This document shows positions 20,481-30,604 of a stretch of DNA of 64,000 nt, piece after piece (position 1 is the stretch's first letter; each line of letters opens with the position of its first letter). The translations under genes and the position numbers were made by a program. This stretch comes from Blastobasis lacticolella. Taxonomy: Eukaryota > Arthropoda > Insecta > Lepidoptera > Blastobasidae. Location: NCBI GenBank assembly GCA_905147135.1, contig LR990064.1:14278001-14342000 (forward strand), read 5' to 3'. Below the pieces are notes generated by a model. The model was not told where the DNA came from. It did no database searches and worked only from the letters and a program-made list of their open reading frames with translations.

Positions 20481-20869
20481 TCTAGGTAAGTGACGTGGCC
20501 GATTCGCGATTTCGCGATTTTACAACCGAAAAGGAAAAATATTGTTCGCAGTACTTATAATAAAATATATAGGCGAACAAACCATAGTAAGGCCCTCTCG
20601 AGGAAGGGGTGAGGAATTAGAAACTCGCCGCGGGCAGAAATGTGTTCATGTACCGCGAGTTCGTAGTTTCACTTATTATGAGCTCGAACTCCAACGAGTT
20701 GCCGAGTTGAGATGCCGATACTTGTGTAATGGTGCGGTTGGAATGGGTTCGGGCGCCATGTTGGATCGCGTTTTGTTTTTTTCTCGTAACGTTGCTGCTG
20801 CATCAGTAATGTCGGTGTTCGCGTCTGTCTGTCTGTTTGTACTTCCGCTGCCGGTTTTACCGTCAGTTA
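20481..20869. other. CpG-richer unassigned block
   Basis: It contains GCGCCATGTTGGATCGCG (a GCCATnTTG-type word like YY1/Pho sites) and CATCAGTAATG. No convincing coding frame: the longest (20542-20880) has no recognisable motif. Possibly unique host sequence. Confidence 0.3.
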
Positions 20870-20930
20870 TAGAAGGGTGACCTAATGGAAAGTGTTCACC
20901 ACTGCCAATAGACATTAGCATTACCATTTG

Positions 20931-21029
20931 ACGACCTGGGTAGTTCAGTTAGTTGATATGTCGGTAAAGGCTACGCAGAGGTTCCGTCGAGTAACGGCAG
21001 CGCAGGAATTGAAATGATGATTTGTTTTT
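20931..21029 (+). mobile_element. SINE-A head-only copy
   Basis: ACGACCTGGGTAGTTCAGTT, CTACGCAGAGGTTCCGTCGAG and GGAATTGAAATGATGATTTG. It stops in the early body and is immediately followed by a complete SINE-A, giving a dimer-like arrangement. Confidence 0.55.
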
Positions 21030-21030
21030 A

Positions 21031-21278
21031 CGACCTGAGTGGTTCAGTGGTCAACCACGCAAGGGGTCCCGGGTTCGATTCCCGGCCGGGCAGAAATTGA
21101 AATGATGAATTTTAATTTCTGTTACGGGTCTGGGTGTTCTATGTATAATAAGTATTTATTTAAAAAAAAAGTATATAAGTAGTTTATCAGTTATCTAGCA
21201 CCCATAACACAAGCTTTGCTTACTTTGAGACTAGATGGCGGTGTGTGAATTTGTCCACGATTATTTATTTATTTTACT
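21031..21278 (+). mobile_element. SINE-A, full length
   Basis: ACGACCTGAGTGGTTCAGTG (A-box side), GGGTTCGATTCCCGGCCGGG (B box), the full body to GTGTGAATTTGTCCACGATT, then (ATTT)n. One of the two best SINE-A copies. The head has a short internal deletion between the two promoter boxes. Confidence 0.8.
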
Positions 21279-21930
21279 GTTACGGTTCACGGGTGTTTCA
21301 TTTGAAACCGATTTTGTGACTCCTAAATGCTTAAGAATTCTTTAGGCGCCAAATTAGGAATCGCCAGGGTTTAGTGCAATCGGGAATTACTCTCCTAGAG
21401 AACGTTTGCAGGTGGGGGGCGCTAACCAAGTAACCACCCTGCCCGCGACTAAAACCATTATCTGCCTCCGATATCCAAAATGGGTACTCCGATGTACGGA
21501 ATGAATTATTCCAGTTAATATTCCAAATCCAGACAGCCAACTGTATTCCGTACGGCGGTTTCCAATCCCGATAATGAATATTACATACACCTGATGCATT
21601 CAGACCGAATGAACATAGGACGAGAGCATTCGCTCGGAGATAGATACTATTTTGGTGGTAATGCACTATTACAGGAATTAAAGGCAAGAGGGATTTCATT
21701 TTAAAATCTGTCTAGACTGACTCATACTATTTGGTTAAGGAAATTATGTATTTAATTAAATAATTTTTAATTGTATTCGTTGAAATTCACATTCTATGTA
21801 TTCCTTATATATTTTAAGACATCTGTACACAGTGTACGTAGCTTAATTGATACGGCCTCGACTCTACGGATTAAGTCAAGTCAGTCTGGACAGATCATAG
21901 TCCTCACAGAAACAACGCACATATGGTTCT
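21279..21930. other. Unassigned sequence
   Basis: No recognised repeat. The minus-strand open frame at 21331-21699 (122 codons) has no family motif and no flanking splice signals that I trust, so it is not called. Confidence 0.3.
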
Positions 21931-22050
21931 GCATTTGTGTTGCCTGCGACCTAAATGCATGAATCGTAGATGGTATAGGCGAGAGTTACCGCTTACCCTC
22001 AGATGGGCTATCCACTTGTTTGTCACTGCGTAGTAGGTATAAAAAAATCC
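21931..22050 (-). repeat. Repeat-G fragment
   Basis: GTGTTGCCTGCGACCTAAATG and GAGAGTTACCGCTTACCCTC, then TTGTTTGTCACTGCGTAG. Complement of the Repeat-G 5' part. Confidence 0.45.
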
Positions 22051-22170
22051 CTACAAACAAACACTCATAGACTGTTTTAACTTCATTACCCTTCTTACGT
22101 TACACTATAGTCGGGATAAAAAGAACTACATCCAACACATTTCCAGCGCACACCAGTACCATACCAGTAC

Positions 22171-22642
22171 GGCTAGCGCAAGTCTGTCCGCGACAAAGCA
22201 AAAGAGAGATCGTTTGTTTCCTTCTCTTAATTAAAAAAAATCATTTTGACGTTAATGTCCCGGTTGTGCTCTCGAGAAGGCCCGGGGTCCGCCTTGACCA
22301 TGATCCAGGATTTGGCGATCATGTAATTACAGTGGAGCGACTACCATCTGACCTCCGTGACCCTGCTACCAGGGGAACCTGACCAGATTGGATCATGGTT
22401 ACAAATTCAGTTGCCTGAATTTGCAGGTTTCATCACGACGTTTTCCCTCACCGTAAGAGCATCGGTTAGTGTTCAACCGCAGCGGGATTCGAACCCGGTA
22501 CCTCTCGCTTGCGAGTTGGATACTCAACCGCCTGGCTACCGACGCTCCTCTTTCCTTCTCTCAATACTAAGATGAAAGAGATAGCAATACCCATGTCGTG
22601 CATTGTCTCGCTTATCGCCCGCGAAAGCAACATTTGCTAGCC
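22171..22642 (+). mobile_element. MITE-P split by SINE-B
   Basis: The ends GGCTAGCGCAAGTCTG and GCTAGCC mark the MITE. Without the SINE (22228-22550) and one copy of the 11-bp duplication, it is 138 bp, almost the same as the copy at 11.69 kb. Confidence 0.65.
22228..22550 (-). mobile_element. SINE-B, full length, 11-bp TSD
   Basis: The complete unit on the minus strand runs from the tail (ATTTTGACGTTAATGTCCCGG forward) to the head (GGATTCGAACCCGGTACCTC, then CCGCCTGGCTACCGACGCTC). It is flanked by TTTCCTTCTCT at 22217-22227 and 22551-22561. A box and B box are both present, so this is a good reference copy. Confidence 0.85.
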
Positions 22643-22954
22643 TTGCAGTATTAGTATATTGTGCTATTTCCGACAAAGTGCTCGATTTTTCACCCCATAA
22701 TGTTGTCCGACATCGCCGGCAGACGTGTCGCACTAGACTAATCAATCCGGTGTCACTGCTGCTGGGATTGAAATGGATGCGAGGACAGGGCCGTAGTCAG
22801 GGGTTTCGGAAATAAACGGGGGTTTTTCCAGGTTTTTATAGGTTACGTAGTTTGAAAAAGTCGGTTTTTGCGTCTATCTGCCTGTTTTATCGCAAATTCC
22901 TTAAGTTAGTTTGATATTTTTCACGTAAGGTTTTTTTATCTCTTTTTTTCTAAT

Positions 22955-23110
22955 TTCTACCTTTTTTTAAATTTAGACATTCCAGGCATTTGACCGCCAT
23001 CTCACCTGGTTTTAAGTGATGCGGCCGAAAATGGAACATGCCTGTCTAGGAACAGCCTATTCACTCTAGCCTTGAACGTTTTGACACATCTGCGGAGCTG
23101 GGGTGAGTCA
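22955..23110 (-). mobile_element. LINE-F 3' end
   Basis: A T-rich left end, AGGCATTTGACCGCCATCTC, GGCCGAAAATGGAACATGCC, CTATTCACTCTAGCCTTGAA. Truncated within the C-terminal coding region. Confidence 0.55.
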
Positions 23111-23298
23111 AATATTTTTGAACCGTTTAACTAGTTACTTAAAAATATAGGCGAATTGAAAGCTTTGCGACCTTATACAGTTCTTCCACAGCTTTAAATT
23201 ATGGACTTACATTACCGCACATACAAACCCCAAAAAACAGACGTACACCATTTTTCCTCGCAATTCGTGGAGGTCATATTTTATAGTTTTACCTAATC

Positions 23299-23390
23299 TG
23301 TCAAATACTGGATCATGGTCAAATCAGAACCGAGCCCTCGCACCTATTAGCACAACCGGCATATTTACGCCATGATAATTATAACTGCGG
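23299..23390 (+). repeat. SINE-B 3' fragment
   Basis: TCTGTCAAATACTGGATCATGG, GAGCCCTCGC and CATATTTACGCCATGAT. Diverged 3' end. Confidence 0.45.
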
Positions 23391-23787
23391 AGGTCAACTC
23401 TGTCACACCCCCGCCCGACTCCCTCCCTGCACCACAGGCGTGTCACGCATTCCCATGCACTTCACCGTTCGCGCTGAATGATAGCAGTTTAGCATAAATG
23501 GAACTGTTTGATCGCTGGATTGGAATCGGTGCTGGAATTCGTACAAAGTTCCGAATGCGAATATAATGGCAATTCAGATAGAGCCTGCCGACGCAGCGGC
23601 CAGTGGCTCGAGGGTTCTGAAAACCAGTGCTGTGGCAGGCATGAGCACTCACAGCATTATGCTGAGACTGGTCCATTTCGGTTTCCGTTAGATCAATGGC
23701 TGGTCTTACGTAATTTTCAACCATTATAATTTACTGTACTTAGGTTAATGTGGTTTTAATTTGTGATATACAGATATAAAAAATAAC
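23391..23787. other. Unassigned sequence
   Basis: C-rich (23405-23440), then mixed. Two overlapping open frames on opposite strands (about 23443-23729) lack recognisable motifs. Confidence 0.25.
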
Positions 23788-24137
23788 CATCTTGGCGATA
23801 ATGTCCCGCTAGGTAGGTACCTACGCGAGGGCTCGGGGTCGGTCTTGACCATGATCAAGGATTTGGCAGATCAGGTAATTACAGTGTTGCGACTGCCGTT
23901 GACCCTGTTAACGGGAGAAGCTCACTACATTGGATCATTGGTTACACAATGCAAGCATATTGATAATAATAAAAAAAATGATTTTCTTCACCGTAAGAGC
24001 ATCGATTTGTGTTCAACTAATGTATATAACTCATAAAAGAGAAGAAGAGAGTCATGTTACATTGCGGCACTGGGATTCGAACTCGGAACCTCTCGCTTAC
24101 GAGTCGAACCCCTTAACCAAGGCCAACGATTCTCCTA
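23788..24137 (-). mobile_element. SINE-B, full length but diverged
   Basis: From CATCTTGGCGATAATGTCCC to GGATTCGAACTCGGAACCTC and CTTACGAGTCGAACC. It has a short AT-rich insertion near 23960-23985. Confidence 0.7.
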
Positions 24138-24162
24138 TTAAAAGATACATAAAAAAAATTAT

Positions 24163-24256
24163 TGTTAAGTAATTTATCAGTTTTCTGGCACCCATTACAA
24201 GCTTTGCTTACTTTAGGGCTAGATGGCGCTATGTGAATTTATCCAAGCATTTTTTT
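24163..24256 (+). repeat. SINE-A 3' fragment
   Basis: CAGTTTTCTGGCACCCATTA, CAAGCTTTGCTTACTTTAGG, GATGGCGCTATGTGAATTTA. Confidence 0.55.
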
Positions 24257-24297
24257 TATATCACTAAGGTGACAAACAAGCTTACGGCATGTTTATT
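24257..24297 (-). repeat. Repeat-D 3' stub
   Basis: T run, CACTAAGGTGACAAACAAGC, TTACGGCATG. Only the terminal ~40 bp. Confidence 0.45.
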
Positions 24298-24342
24298 TAT
24301 TATTATTTATTATACACAGATACACATGTCCGTCTTATTGCA

Positions 24343-24604
24343 TCATCATCATCACAGCCCGTAACAGTCTACTGCTGGACTTAGGGCCTCTCCCACGAAA
24401 GGGGAGGTTATTGCCATAATCTCCACGCTTGGCAGGCGGGTTGGAGATCGCAGTGTTTAAAAATAACAGTGGAAAATGCTGCTGCCCATTTTCCAGACTA
24501 CGGAGACTCTTTATCTTTTGCCTCGAAAACATTAGTCGCCTTGTACGACACCCATGAGTGTAAGGGGTAGGTGCTATTCTACTCTGCCGGACACCACACG
24601 GCCA
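24343..24604 (-). mobile_element. Retroposon-C, full length, 13-bp TSD
   Basis: 262 bp in minus orientation, from TCATCATCATCACAGCCCG to CCGGACACCACACGGCCA, flanked by CCGTCTTATTGCA at 24330-24342 and 24605-24617. High similarity to the copies at 13.55 and 59.30 kb suggests comparatively recent activity. Confidence 0.85.
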
Positions 24605-24749
24605 CCGTCTTATTGCACCAAGGGTTAAAAGTTAAAAACCATCCTTCCCCGTAATAGCTACAAGTAAATATGGAACCGTTCAGGAGTAAACAGCAACTCT
24701 TCCACGCTCTGCCGCTTCGGCCGTTTCCGGCATCGCTCGTGGCCAATCG

Positions 24750-25060
24750 GCCATGACTGTAGATGGAGGTAGAAGGCGCTACAAGCAAAGGGTGGGCTAC
24801 AATAATATGAAGGAATTATTGAACATAATTCATTCCGAATTAGCGACGTATGCGAAAGAGTGGAGAGACCTGGCAACAAATAGGTCTAGTGACGAAGCCA
24901 TTATGTGGCTCAAGTCCTGTAAAATGGATCTGTAGATATAATTGTACCTAATATAGTCTTTATTTTTATATTAATATGCCATAGGAATAAATAAAAAAAA
25001 TAGGTCTAAATGGAAAAATGGGAGAGAGGCCTTTGCCCTGCAGTGGGACACCGAGAGCTA
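24750..25060 (+). pseudogene. LINE ORF C-terminus (EWRDLATN family), interrupted
   Basis: The forward frame reads RYKQRVGYNNMKELLNII, then AKEWRDLATNRS. After removal of the 24889-24997 insertion and one duplication, it continues KWKNGREAFALQWDTES and stops at TAATAA. Same family as the minus-strand copy at 15.07-15.31 kb. Truncated at the 5' side. Confidence 0.65.
24889..24997 (+). mobile_element. Short LINE 3' end with 11-bp TSD
   Basis: A 109-bp unit ending GGAATAAATAAAAA, flanked by AAATAGGTCTA at 24878-24888 and 24998-25008. It carries TGGCTCAAGTCCTGTAAAATG followed by a stop, which may be the last codons of another LINE ORF. Confidence 0.7.
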
Positions 25061-25137
25061 ATAAAAAAAAGAATTCATTCCAATCCCAAAACATGAGCAA
25101 TTTTTTTTCAAAAGCTGTCTTTCCCTCATCGTCAATT

Positions 25138-25250
25138 TTTTTTTTTATTAGACAAGCCAGGCATTTGCCCTGAGGAGGCATCGGGTGGTAAGTGACGTTA
25201 CGGCCGAAGCTGGAGCATGCCCGTCTTGGAACAGCCTATGCACTCTAGAA
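25138..25250 (-). mobile_element. LINE-F 3' end
   Basis: A T run, AGACAAGCCAGGCATTTGCC, GTGGTAAGTGACGTTACGGC and CAGCCTATGCACTCTAG. Truncated. Confidence 0.55.
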
Positions 25251-25615
25251 TGAAACCAATAAAAACGACGTTATACAGTTTAAAAATAAAGCAGTTACCA
25301 ATAATATGACCTACTCGTGTAATTACGTGTGGCATTTCGTATTGTGGCTTCCAGATAGACAGAGCGGACGCGACAGTTGGAGGTGTCACATTTTCTTCAG
25401 TATGCTAATTTTCGTAAACGTCTTAGACGACGAGATTAAAAAGCTATATTAAAATTAGGAATTACGTTCCTGTGCTATGTATTTGAAATTGTGCAATGGC
25501 TTGTCTTGGGTCAAAGCCTCGAGGAGCCTCGCGGATGAATTGCGTTACATTAACAGTTCACAATTTTTCCTCAGTTGATGAACAGTGTCTTTATTTTTTC
25601 AGTTTTTTTTCAGTA
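25251..25615. other. Unassigned sequence
   Basis: No feature recognised. Confidence 0.25.
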
Positions 25616-25616
25616 A

Positions 25617-25918
25617 ATAAATAAATAAATAAATTCTTTATTTCATTAACAAAAAGTACCTTAAATCTATGGTTGCTGGAGACTCCTTTTAAGCTTAGCC
25701 TGTGTCAGGAGGCACCTTATCTACTTATATACAATGGAATTGGTACGTAGTACACAGTTGCAGTGCAGTTGGTCTAGTTACAATTAGATAATATGAAAAC
25801 AATTCAATTGATGAAATATAAAATACGTAACTTAAAAATTAATTAATAATTAATATAAATTTTGTTAATAAAGGTGTAAAAAATGTGTGCATATGTGTGA
25901 GTGTGGGTGTGTTGTGTG

Positions 25919-25954
<36 letters not shown>

Positions 25955-26196
25955 AGCGTGTGACTGCATCTGTACAAGATATTGGCACTGGTGGTAGATA
26001 TTGTGATCAAGTCATACATTCCAACAGGTTCTCAATTTCTCTATAGTTTTTGCCTTCTAACCAAGTCTTTATTGTTTTCAGTGCCAGTCTTATTTTCCTC
26101 TTACTTCTTCTAAAGCAAAGGACTGGGATATGGTTATAATATGATTTAAAGAAATTCTTTACATACATACCGAGAACATATCCGTACAAAGCCAGG
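25617..26196 (-). mobile_element. LINE 3' end with (AAAT)n tail and (CA)n in the 3' UTR
   Basis: The tail is forward (AAAT)n at 25617-25635. A 240-bp AT-rich 3' region follows, then a (TG)n microsatellite at 25920-25950 (CA in sense). The frame ending at 26007 (minus, 60 codons) encodes FKSYYNHIPVL, RRSKRKIRLALKTIKTW and NYREIENLLECMT, which looks like a LINE ORF2 C-terminus. The plan of C-terminus, CA-rich 3' UTR and (AAAT)n tail is shared with the larger LINE ending at 33.66 kb. Confidence 0.55.
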
Positions 26197-26332
26197 GCTG
26201 CACTATTGTGACCGCGACACAGATAGCGCCGCGAGAAAGCGTTTGTTTTCCTTTCTCAATATAGATAAAGAGAAAGCCATATTTATATCGGGCCTTTTCT
26301 CACTTGTCGCGCACGAGAGCATACTTGTGCTG
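26197..26332 (+). mobile_element. MITE-P foldback
   Basis: CTGCACTATTGTGACCGCGAC at one end and GCGCACGAGAGCATACTTGTG at the other. The interior GCGCCGCGAGAAAGCGTTTG matches the 11.69-kb copy. Confidence 0.55.
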
Positions 26333-26366
26333 GTCGTTTGATAATATTATAAACCGCTTTTCACAA

Positions 26367-26410
26367 TAGAATGAATGAAAGAAAAACACTTTATCGCACA
26401 TTTAAAAAGA
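26367..26410 (-). repeat. LINE tail fragment
   Basis: GAATGAATGAAAGAAAAACAC, then TTTATCGCACATTT. Complement of a tetramer-tailed LINE end. Confidence 0.35.
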
Positions 26411-26655
26411 ATACGAGTACTTAGATGGTGCCATACACCCCATTTCCAGAGCGCACAGCTCTCCCCACACCCTGTATACGATAGTACACAAGCGGAGGAA
26501 ACTCGGGCTATTTGTCTGGAGGAACTGTCGGGATTAAAACGCGGAGGTGTATGTTTTGTTTCGGCGTTAAACGGCCAGGTGGAGGCGTGGTCAGCCGGTA
26601 GATGTCGCTACTTTAAAAGTCATCATCATAATTTTGTGTAACCATTAATGATGTG

Positions 26656-26787
26656 CAACGTGTTATAGTGGTGGGCAACGCACTGGCGATACTATTGGTG
26701 TTGCTAATGTCTATAGGCAGTGGTGACCACTTTCCATCAGGTGGCCCACTTGCCTGTTTGCCTACCGTATGACATAAAAAAAAATAT
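26656..26787 (+). mobile_element. Repeat-E
   Basis: AACGTGTTATAGTGGTGGGC, TCTATAGGCAGTGGTGACCA, TTTGCCTACCGTATGACAT and an A tail. 5'-truncated compared with the copies at 41.63 and 63.03 kb. Confidence 0.55.
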
Positions 26788-26849
26788 GATAACGTGACGT
26801 TGATCATTTACGTCCATGTGTGACGTTGTTTTAATTGGCGAGGAAATGC

Positions 26850-27150
26850 GAGTGTCGGTGGCCTAAAAGTTCGAATCCCAGTGCCGCCATGTACCAATGA
26901 CTATTTTGTGAGTTATGTCCATTAGTTGAATTCAAACCGGTGATAAAAAACATCTCAATAAAACCAGCACATTCAAGCGACTGAATGTGTAACCATTATC
27001 CAATCTGATCAGGTTCTCCTGGTAGCAGGGTCACGTAGGTCAGATTGCAATAACTCCACTGTTATAACCTGATCTGCCATATCCTGGATCATGGTCAAGG
27101 AGGACCACGAGCCCCCATGCGCGAAAGCACAACCGGGATCATCATCACGC
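26850..27150 (+). mobile_element. SINE-B, nearly full length
   Basis: GAGTGTCGGTGGCCTAAAAGTTCGAATCCC (head with B box, internal gap) through GGTCACGTAGGTCAG to AGCACAACCGGG. The region between the A and B boxes is deleted. Confidence 0.7.
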
Positions 27151-27684
27151 ATGAAGAGTTTATAAGTAAGTAATTAGTATTAAACAACATGCACACAGAA
27201 CACCTCTACGAAGTAGAGACAGGTCCCCCAATGGTATAATAAAACGAATCTGTCTATTGTGGTGTCTACACCCTGATCGCCCCGTGCCAGTGAGGAGCTC
27301 GCTCGCGTCCGGTGACGTCTGCTCCCTGGATTTATGAGTTGCAGTGTCTGTTTGGCCGTAGGCGATAACACTGCTAGAGAAGGAAGCCGTTACATAACAC
27401 TAGCTTTTGTCCGCGACTTTATCATCATCATGAAACAACTCCACCAACGTGCAATTCCGCTCCGCTGGATAACTCCGGATAAGGTATTTCCGCAAAAATC
27501 CGTTTGTGCAGGGTTCAAGCGGAAATTATGTATTAGTACTAAGAACTGCAGGAGCTACATTGAAGCTGGGGATGAATTGTATATAAGCTACTGTACAGGA
27601 AAATTTCATCAAAATCTATGAGTAGGTTTTGTGAAAGAGTTATAAATATCCATCAAACATTCATCGTTACAATCTAAAAATCTT
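27151..27684. other. Unassigned sequence
   Basis: The 27180-27371 minus frame looks repeat-like but I could not assign it. Near 27400-27650 are words resembling Repeat-V (AAATTTCATCAAAATCTATG). Confidence 0.25.
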
Positions 27685-27688
27685 TTAA

Positions 27689-28637
27689 GGGCGCCACAGA
27701 CTATTAGTCCGCCTGCAGTCTCTGGTCGTATCCGGCGGCCAATAACGTCTACACACTAAAGCGATTATTTCCTGCCGGCAATTGCCTGTCGCCACCTCTG
27801 CGACAACACACTAGCAGTTCGAAATCATCAGTTTTTCACCGGCCGGCATTGATCGGAAGGCCAAGGTGTTACCAACTTTATTTTAACGAATCCACAAATT
27901 GTTGTATGCCACTAAATTTGGTGATCCTTCAAACCACGAGAATACCAATAACATATTATGCCAGGCAGAATGTAATACCTAAATATAATTTGAAAATAAA
28001 ACAACAATATTGTAATTTATATTATAAAACTATAATTTATTTTTGTTAAGTAACTACTAAAAAAATAATTGTAAAAAGGCGAAACGTCTTTGGAAGAATC
28101 AGCTTCTACGATTTCTGGTTTTGCAGGATACATTTCCTTAGCTATAATTTAAATTATTCTTGAAATTAACAAACTAGTTTCGGAGAATCCCCGAAACGAC
28201 TACCTTATGTTCTGAGTATTATCTACACATATAAAATATACACTAGTAACGTAAACATTCGAGTTATTTCCTGTAAATATGTAACTCGTGCTAGTGATTG
28301 AATTTCGTACCTTACTACTAACTGAAGCAACCAAAGCCATTAGAAAAATCCACTAGCCACTAAAACCAAAATTTGTCTGCTAAAAGATAAGTCTAAACTA
28401 CCAGATCTAATGGAAATTTCACTGAGTTGGCAACACTGTGTCAACAACATGAAAGTGAAGGCGCTGAAATGACGGTAGTCAGACCGCCGCCGACCGACTA
28501 CTTTCTAATGTGTGTTTATTTGGCCCCAAGGCCCCGGACTGTCCGGCCGATATCTGTCAGCGGCCACACACTCTCAGTTCGTATTAGTCGTCAGTCCGGA
28601 CTGACGATAAACTGACAGACTTATATCTGTGGCGCCC
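27689..28637. mobile_element. 949-bp TTAA-flanked DNA transposon, non-autonomous
   Basis: The ends are perfect 12-bp inverted repeats, GGGCGCCACAGA and TCTGTGGCGCCC, flanked by TTAA at 27685-27688 and 28638-28641. Both ends are GC-rich for 100-200 bp, with CACACT words in opposite orientation. The interior (27870-28400) is AT-rich and has no recognisable transposase. TTAA duplication is the signature of piggyBac, although the GGGC start is unlike the CCY start usual in that superfamily. Confidence 0.7.
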
Positions 28638-28641
28638 TTAA

Positions 28642-28757
28642 GGCTAGCGTGAATAGGCTGTTCGTAGACAGGCATGCTCCGTCTTCGGCCGTATCGTCAC
28701 TTACCAACAGGTGAGATGGCGGTCAAATGCCTGGCCAATCTAATAAAAAATAAAAAA
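28642..28757 (+). mobile_element. LINE-F 3' end
   Basis: GGCTAGCGTGAATAGGCTGTT, GACAGGCATGCTCCGTCTTC and AGGTGAGATGGCGGTCAAAT, then AATAAAAAATAAAAAAT. It starts exactly at the right TTAA of the preceding element. Confidence 0.6.
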
Positions 28758-29404
28758 TCTGTCGTGAGTACTTCGATCACGTATACCGTGTCCACATGGG
28801 CACTGTATTAAACTTGTTCTGGATTGTATTTCTAGATATTTTCGTTAAAACTTATATCTTTTAAACTCTACTAATGGTGGTACATTTATAAGATATATTT
28901 TTCGTTATACGTCTTTTAAACTATAATCAAACTTTCACATTTACCTATAAAAGTACAACTATAGCTGCCCGGCGCGACTTCGTTTGCGAGATTTCAATTT
29001 ATTCATCTATTTTTAGACTTTTCTTACTTCTAAACCCACCTTTGGTTACCATCTATAAACAAACTCTCTCTGCGAAGTAAAAGCACTAACCACACCTTTC
29101 TGTCTGTCTGCAGAACTTTATCACAAGTTCCATTAAATTATAGTAAAACAAGCTCCTTCAGAACTCCTGCAAAGAGCCTGGAGGAGATCGCTCGGCGTGA
29201 TAAGTCTGCCACTATCTGATTCGGGCGGTGGCGCGAACGAAGTTTTCACATTAAATGTGGCAATAGCTTGTTTCTTGGTTGCTTTTAGGTGCCTGTTTAA
29301 TATACTTAAGTATGTTTAATGTACGTAGTTACATGCTTAGTTAGAATTAGCAATGAAAAGGATCTGAAGTTTACTTAATGCATCTGTATTTATTCATCTC
29401 GGGC
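28758..29404. other. Unassigned sequence
   Basis: Near 28975-29060 are words typical of Repeat-V 5' parts (CGCGACTTCGTTTGCG). Near 29150-29200 CTCCTTCAGAACTCCTGC resembles the LINE end at 1.83 kb. No gene. Confidence 0.25.
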
Positions 29405-29752
29405 GCGAAGGAGCAGTGTCCACCTTGACCATAGTCCAGGATTTGGCAAATTCAGTGAGGCGAGACTGCCTTATGTGTATTTGGGCCAAATAAAGATTTG
29501 TCTATGTCTATATCCATTTAACCTCTGTGACCCTGTTAACTGAGAAACCTGATTTGATTGGAAAATGGTTACACATTCGTCGGCCTAAATCTGTAGGTTT
29601 CCTCACGACATTTTCCCTCACCGTAAGAGCATCGGTTATTGTTCAAGTAATGTACATAACTCAGAAAAGAGTCATTGCTAGATGGCCGCATTTGGATTAG
29701 AACCCGGAACCTCGAGTCGGATACCGTAACCATTAGGCCACCGCCGCTCCGA
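29405..29752 (-). mobile_element. SINE-B with a 45-bp LINE-end insertion
   Basis: It runs from GTCCACCTTGACCATAGTCC to CTCACCGTAAGAGCATCGG and the B-box complement TTAGAACCCGGAACC. About 29472-29515 is foreign (GGGCCAAATAAAGATTTGTC). Confidence 0.65.
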
Positions 29753-29804
29753 AGCTCTAATATTAGTAGGTAACAATAGCAAAGAGCAGTCAAACCGAAG
29801 CCAG

Positions 29805-29882
29805 ATGGGCATAACTCAGATAAAGTCGATTTCGATACCTTTCGCTTACGAGTGGGCCCGCTAACCATTAGGCACTGATGTG
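29805..29882 (-). repeat. SINE-B head fragment
   Basis: TACCTTTCGCTTACGAGTGGG and CCGCTAACCATTAGGCACTG are the complement of the SINE-B head. Confidence 0.45.
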
Positions 29883-29966
29883 TAAATATTTTTTTCTATT
29901 CTATACTATGATGTGCTGGCCTTCTGAGGCTTAACAGAATCATCATCATCATTGTAATTTTCATCA

Positions 29967-30128
29967 TTTCAACGTTAATGTCCTTTCGTGTTCTGTTGTG
30001 TTTTCGCGCACGAGGGTCTGATGATCCAGGATTTAGCAGATCAGATAATCACAGTGGAGCGACTGCTATCTGACCAACGTACAGTATACCCTGCTACCAA
30101 GAAAGCCTGACCAGATTGGATCATGGTT
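29967..30128 (-). repeat. SINE-B 3' half
   Basis: AACGTTAATGTCCTTTCGTG, GCGCACGAGGGTC, ATCCAGGATTTAGCAGATC and CTGACCAGATTGGATCATGG. Confidence 0.55.
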
Positions 30129-30229
30129 AACAGAATGCCAGAAATTAATAGACAATTGTCGAGCACGCTTCAAACAAAATCCAACTCCTCATCCGAACAT
30201 GGCCAATCAAATCAAACACTGCGATCTAA

Positions 30230-30604
30230 ACTGATAAGCTCCCGGACTCCGGCCATGCCACGGCTGACGAGGCACCGTCCGGCTCGTGGACGCACAAACT
30301 GACTGCGCGACACGCATCACTGGGTTCGTCGGTCAACAAGGCATCAGTCAGTCATGTGTTCATTTCATGCAAGTATAGCGGCATACAGCATCCGACTCAA
30401 TGCGAACCCGAGAATAGTTATCCGAGGTAGTGACTATACTAGGTTTATATTTTGACAAGTGCCAAGTGTTAGTGAGAAGTGCAAGTGACAATTAGTGCGC
30501 TCGAAGAAATTGGTTATTGAGGCAATGCTCTGTAAACTCTACTTATTTCATAAACATGCTTAATTAGATACGACAGTGATTGGTATCTTCCTTTTAAGTA
30601 TAAA
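30230..30604 (+). promoter_or_regulatory. Candidate promoter and 5' UTR
   Basis: GC-richer sequence with many CpG (30240-30330) precedes an arthropod initiator-like TCAGTC at 30344-30349. The region between it and the candidate ATG at 30605 contains a small upstream frame (ATG in GAGGCAATGCTC near 30524, 12 codons) and a segment at 30471-30491 that is perfectly complementary to 30848-30868 downstream. No TATA box is evident. The start site is inferred only from the motif. Confidence 0.3.

Noticed and set aside
20542..20880. 112-codon plus-strand frame as a gene
   Set aside because: Protein has no recognisable motif. The region's interest is its CpG content rather than the frame.
21331..21699. 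122-codon minus-strand frame as a gene
   Set aside because: No recognisable domain and no trustworthy splice or start context. Could be chance.
22603..22815. Open frames over the MITE-P copies (also near 6254 and 11603)
   Set aside because: They follow the MITE and its flanks on several strands. Non-coding palindromic element.
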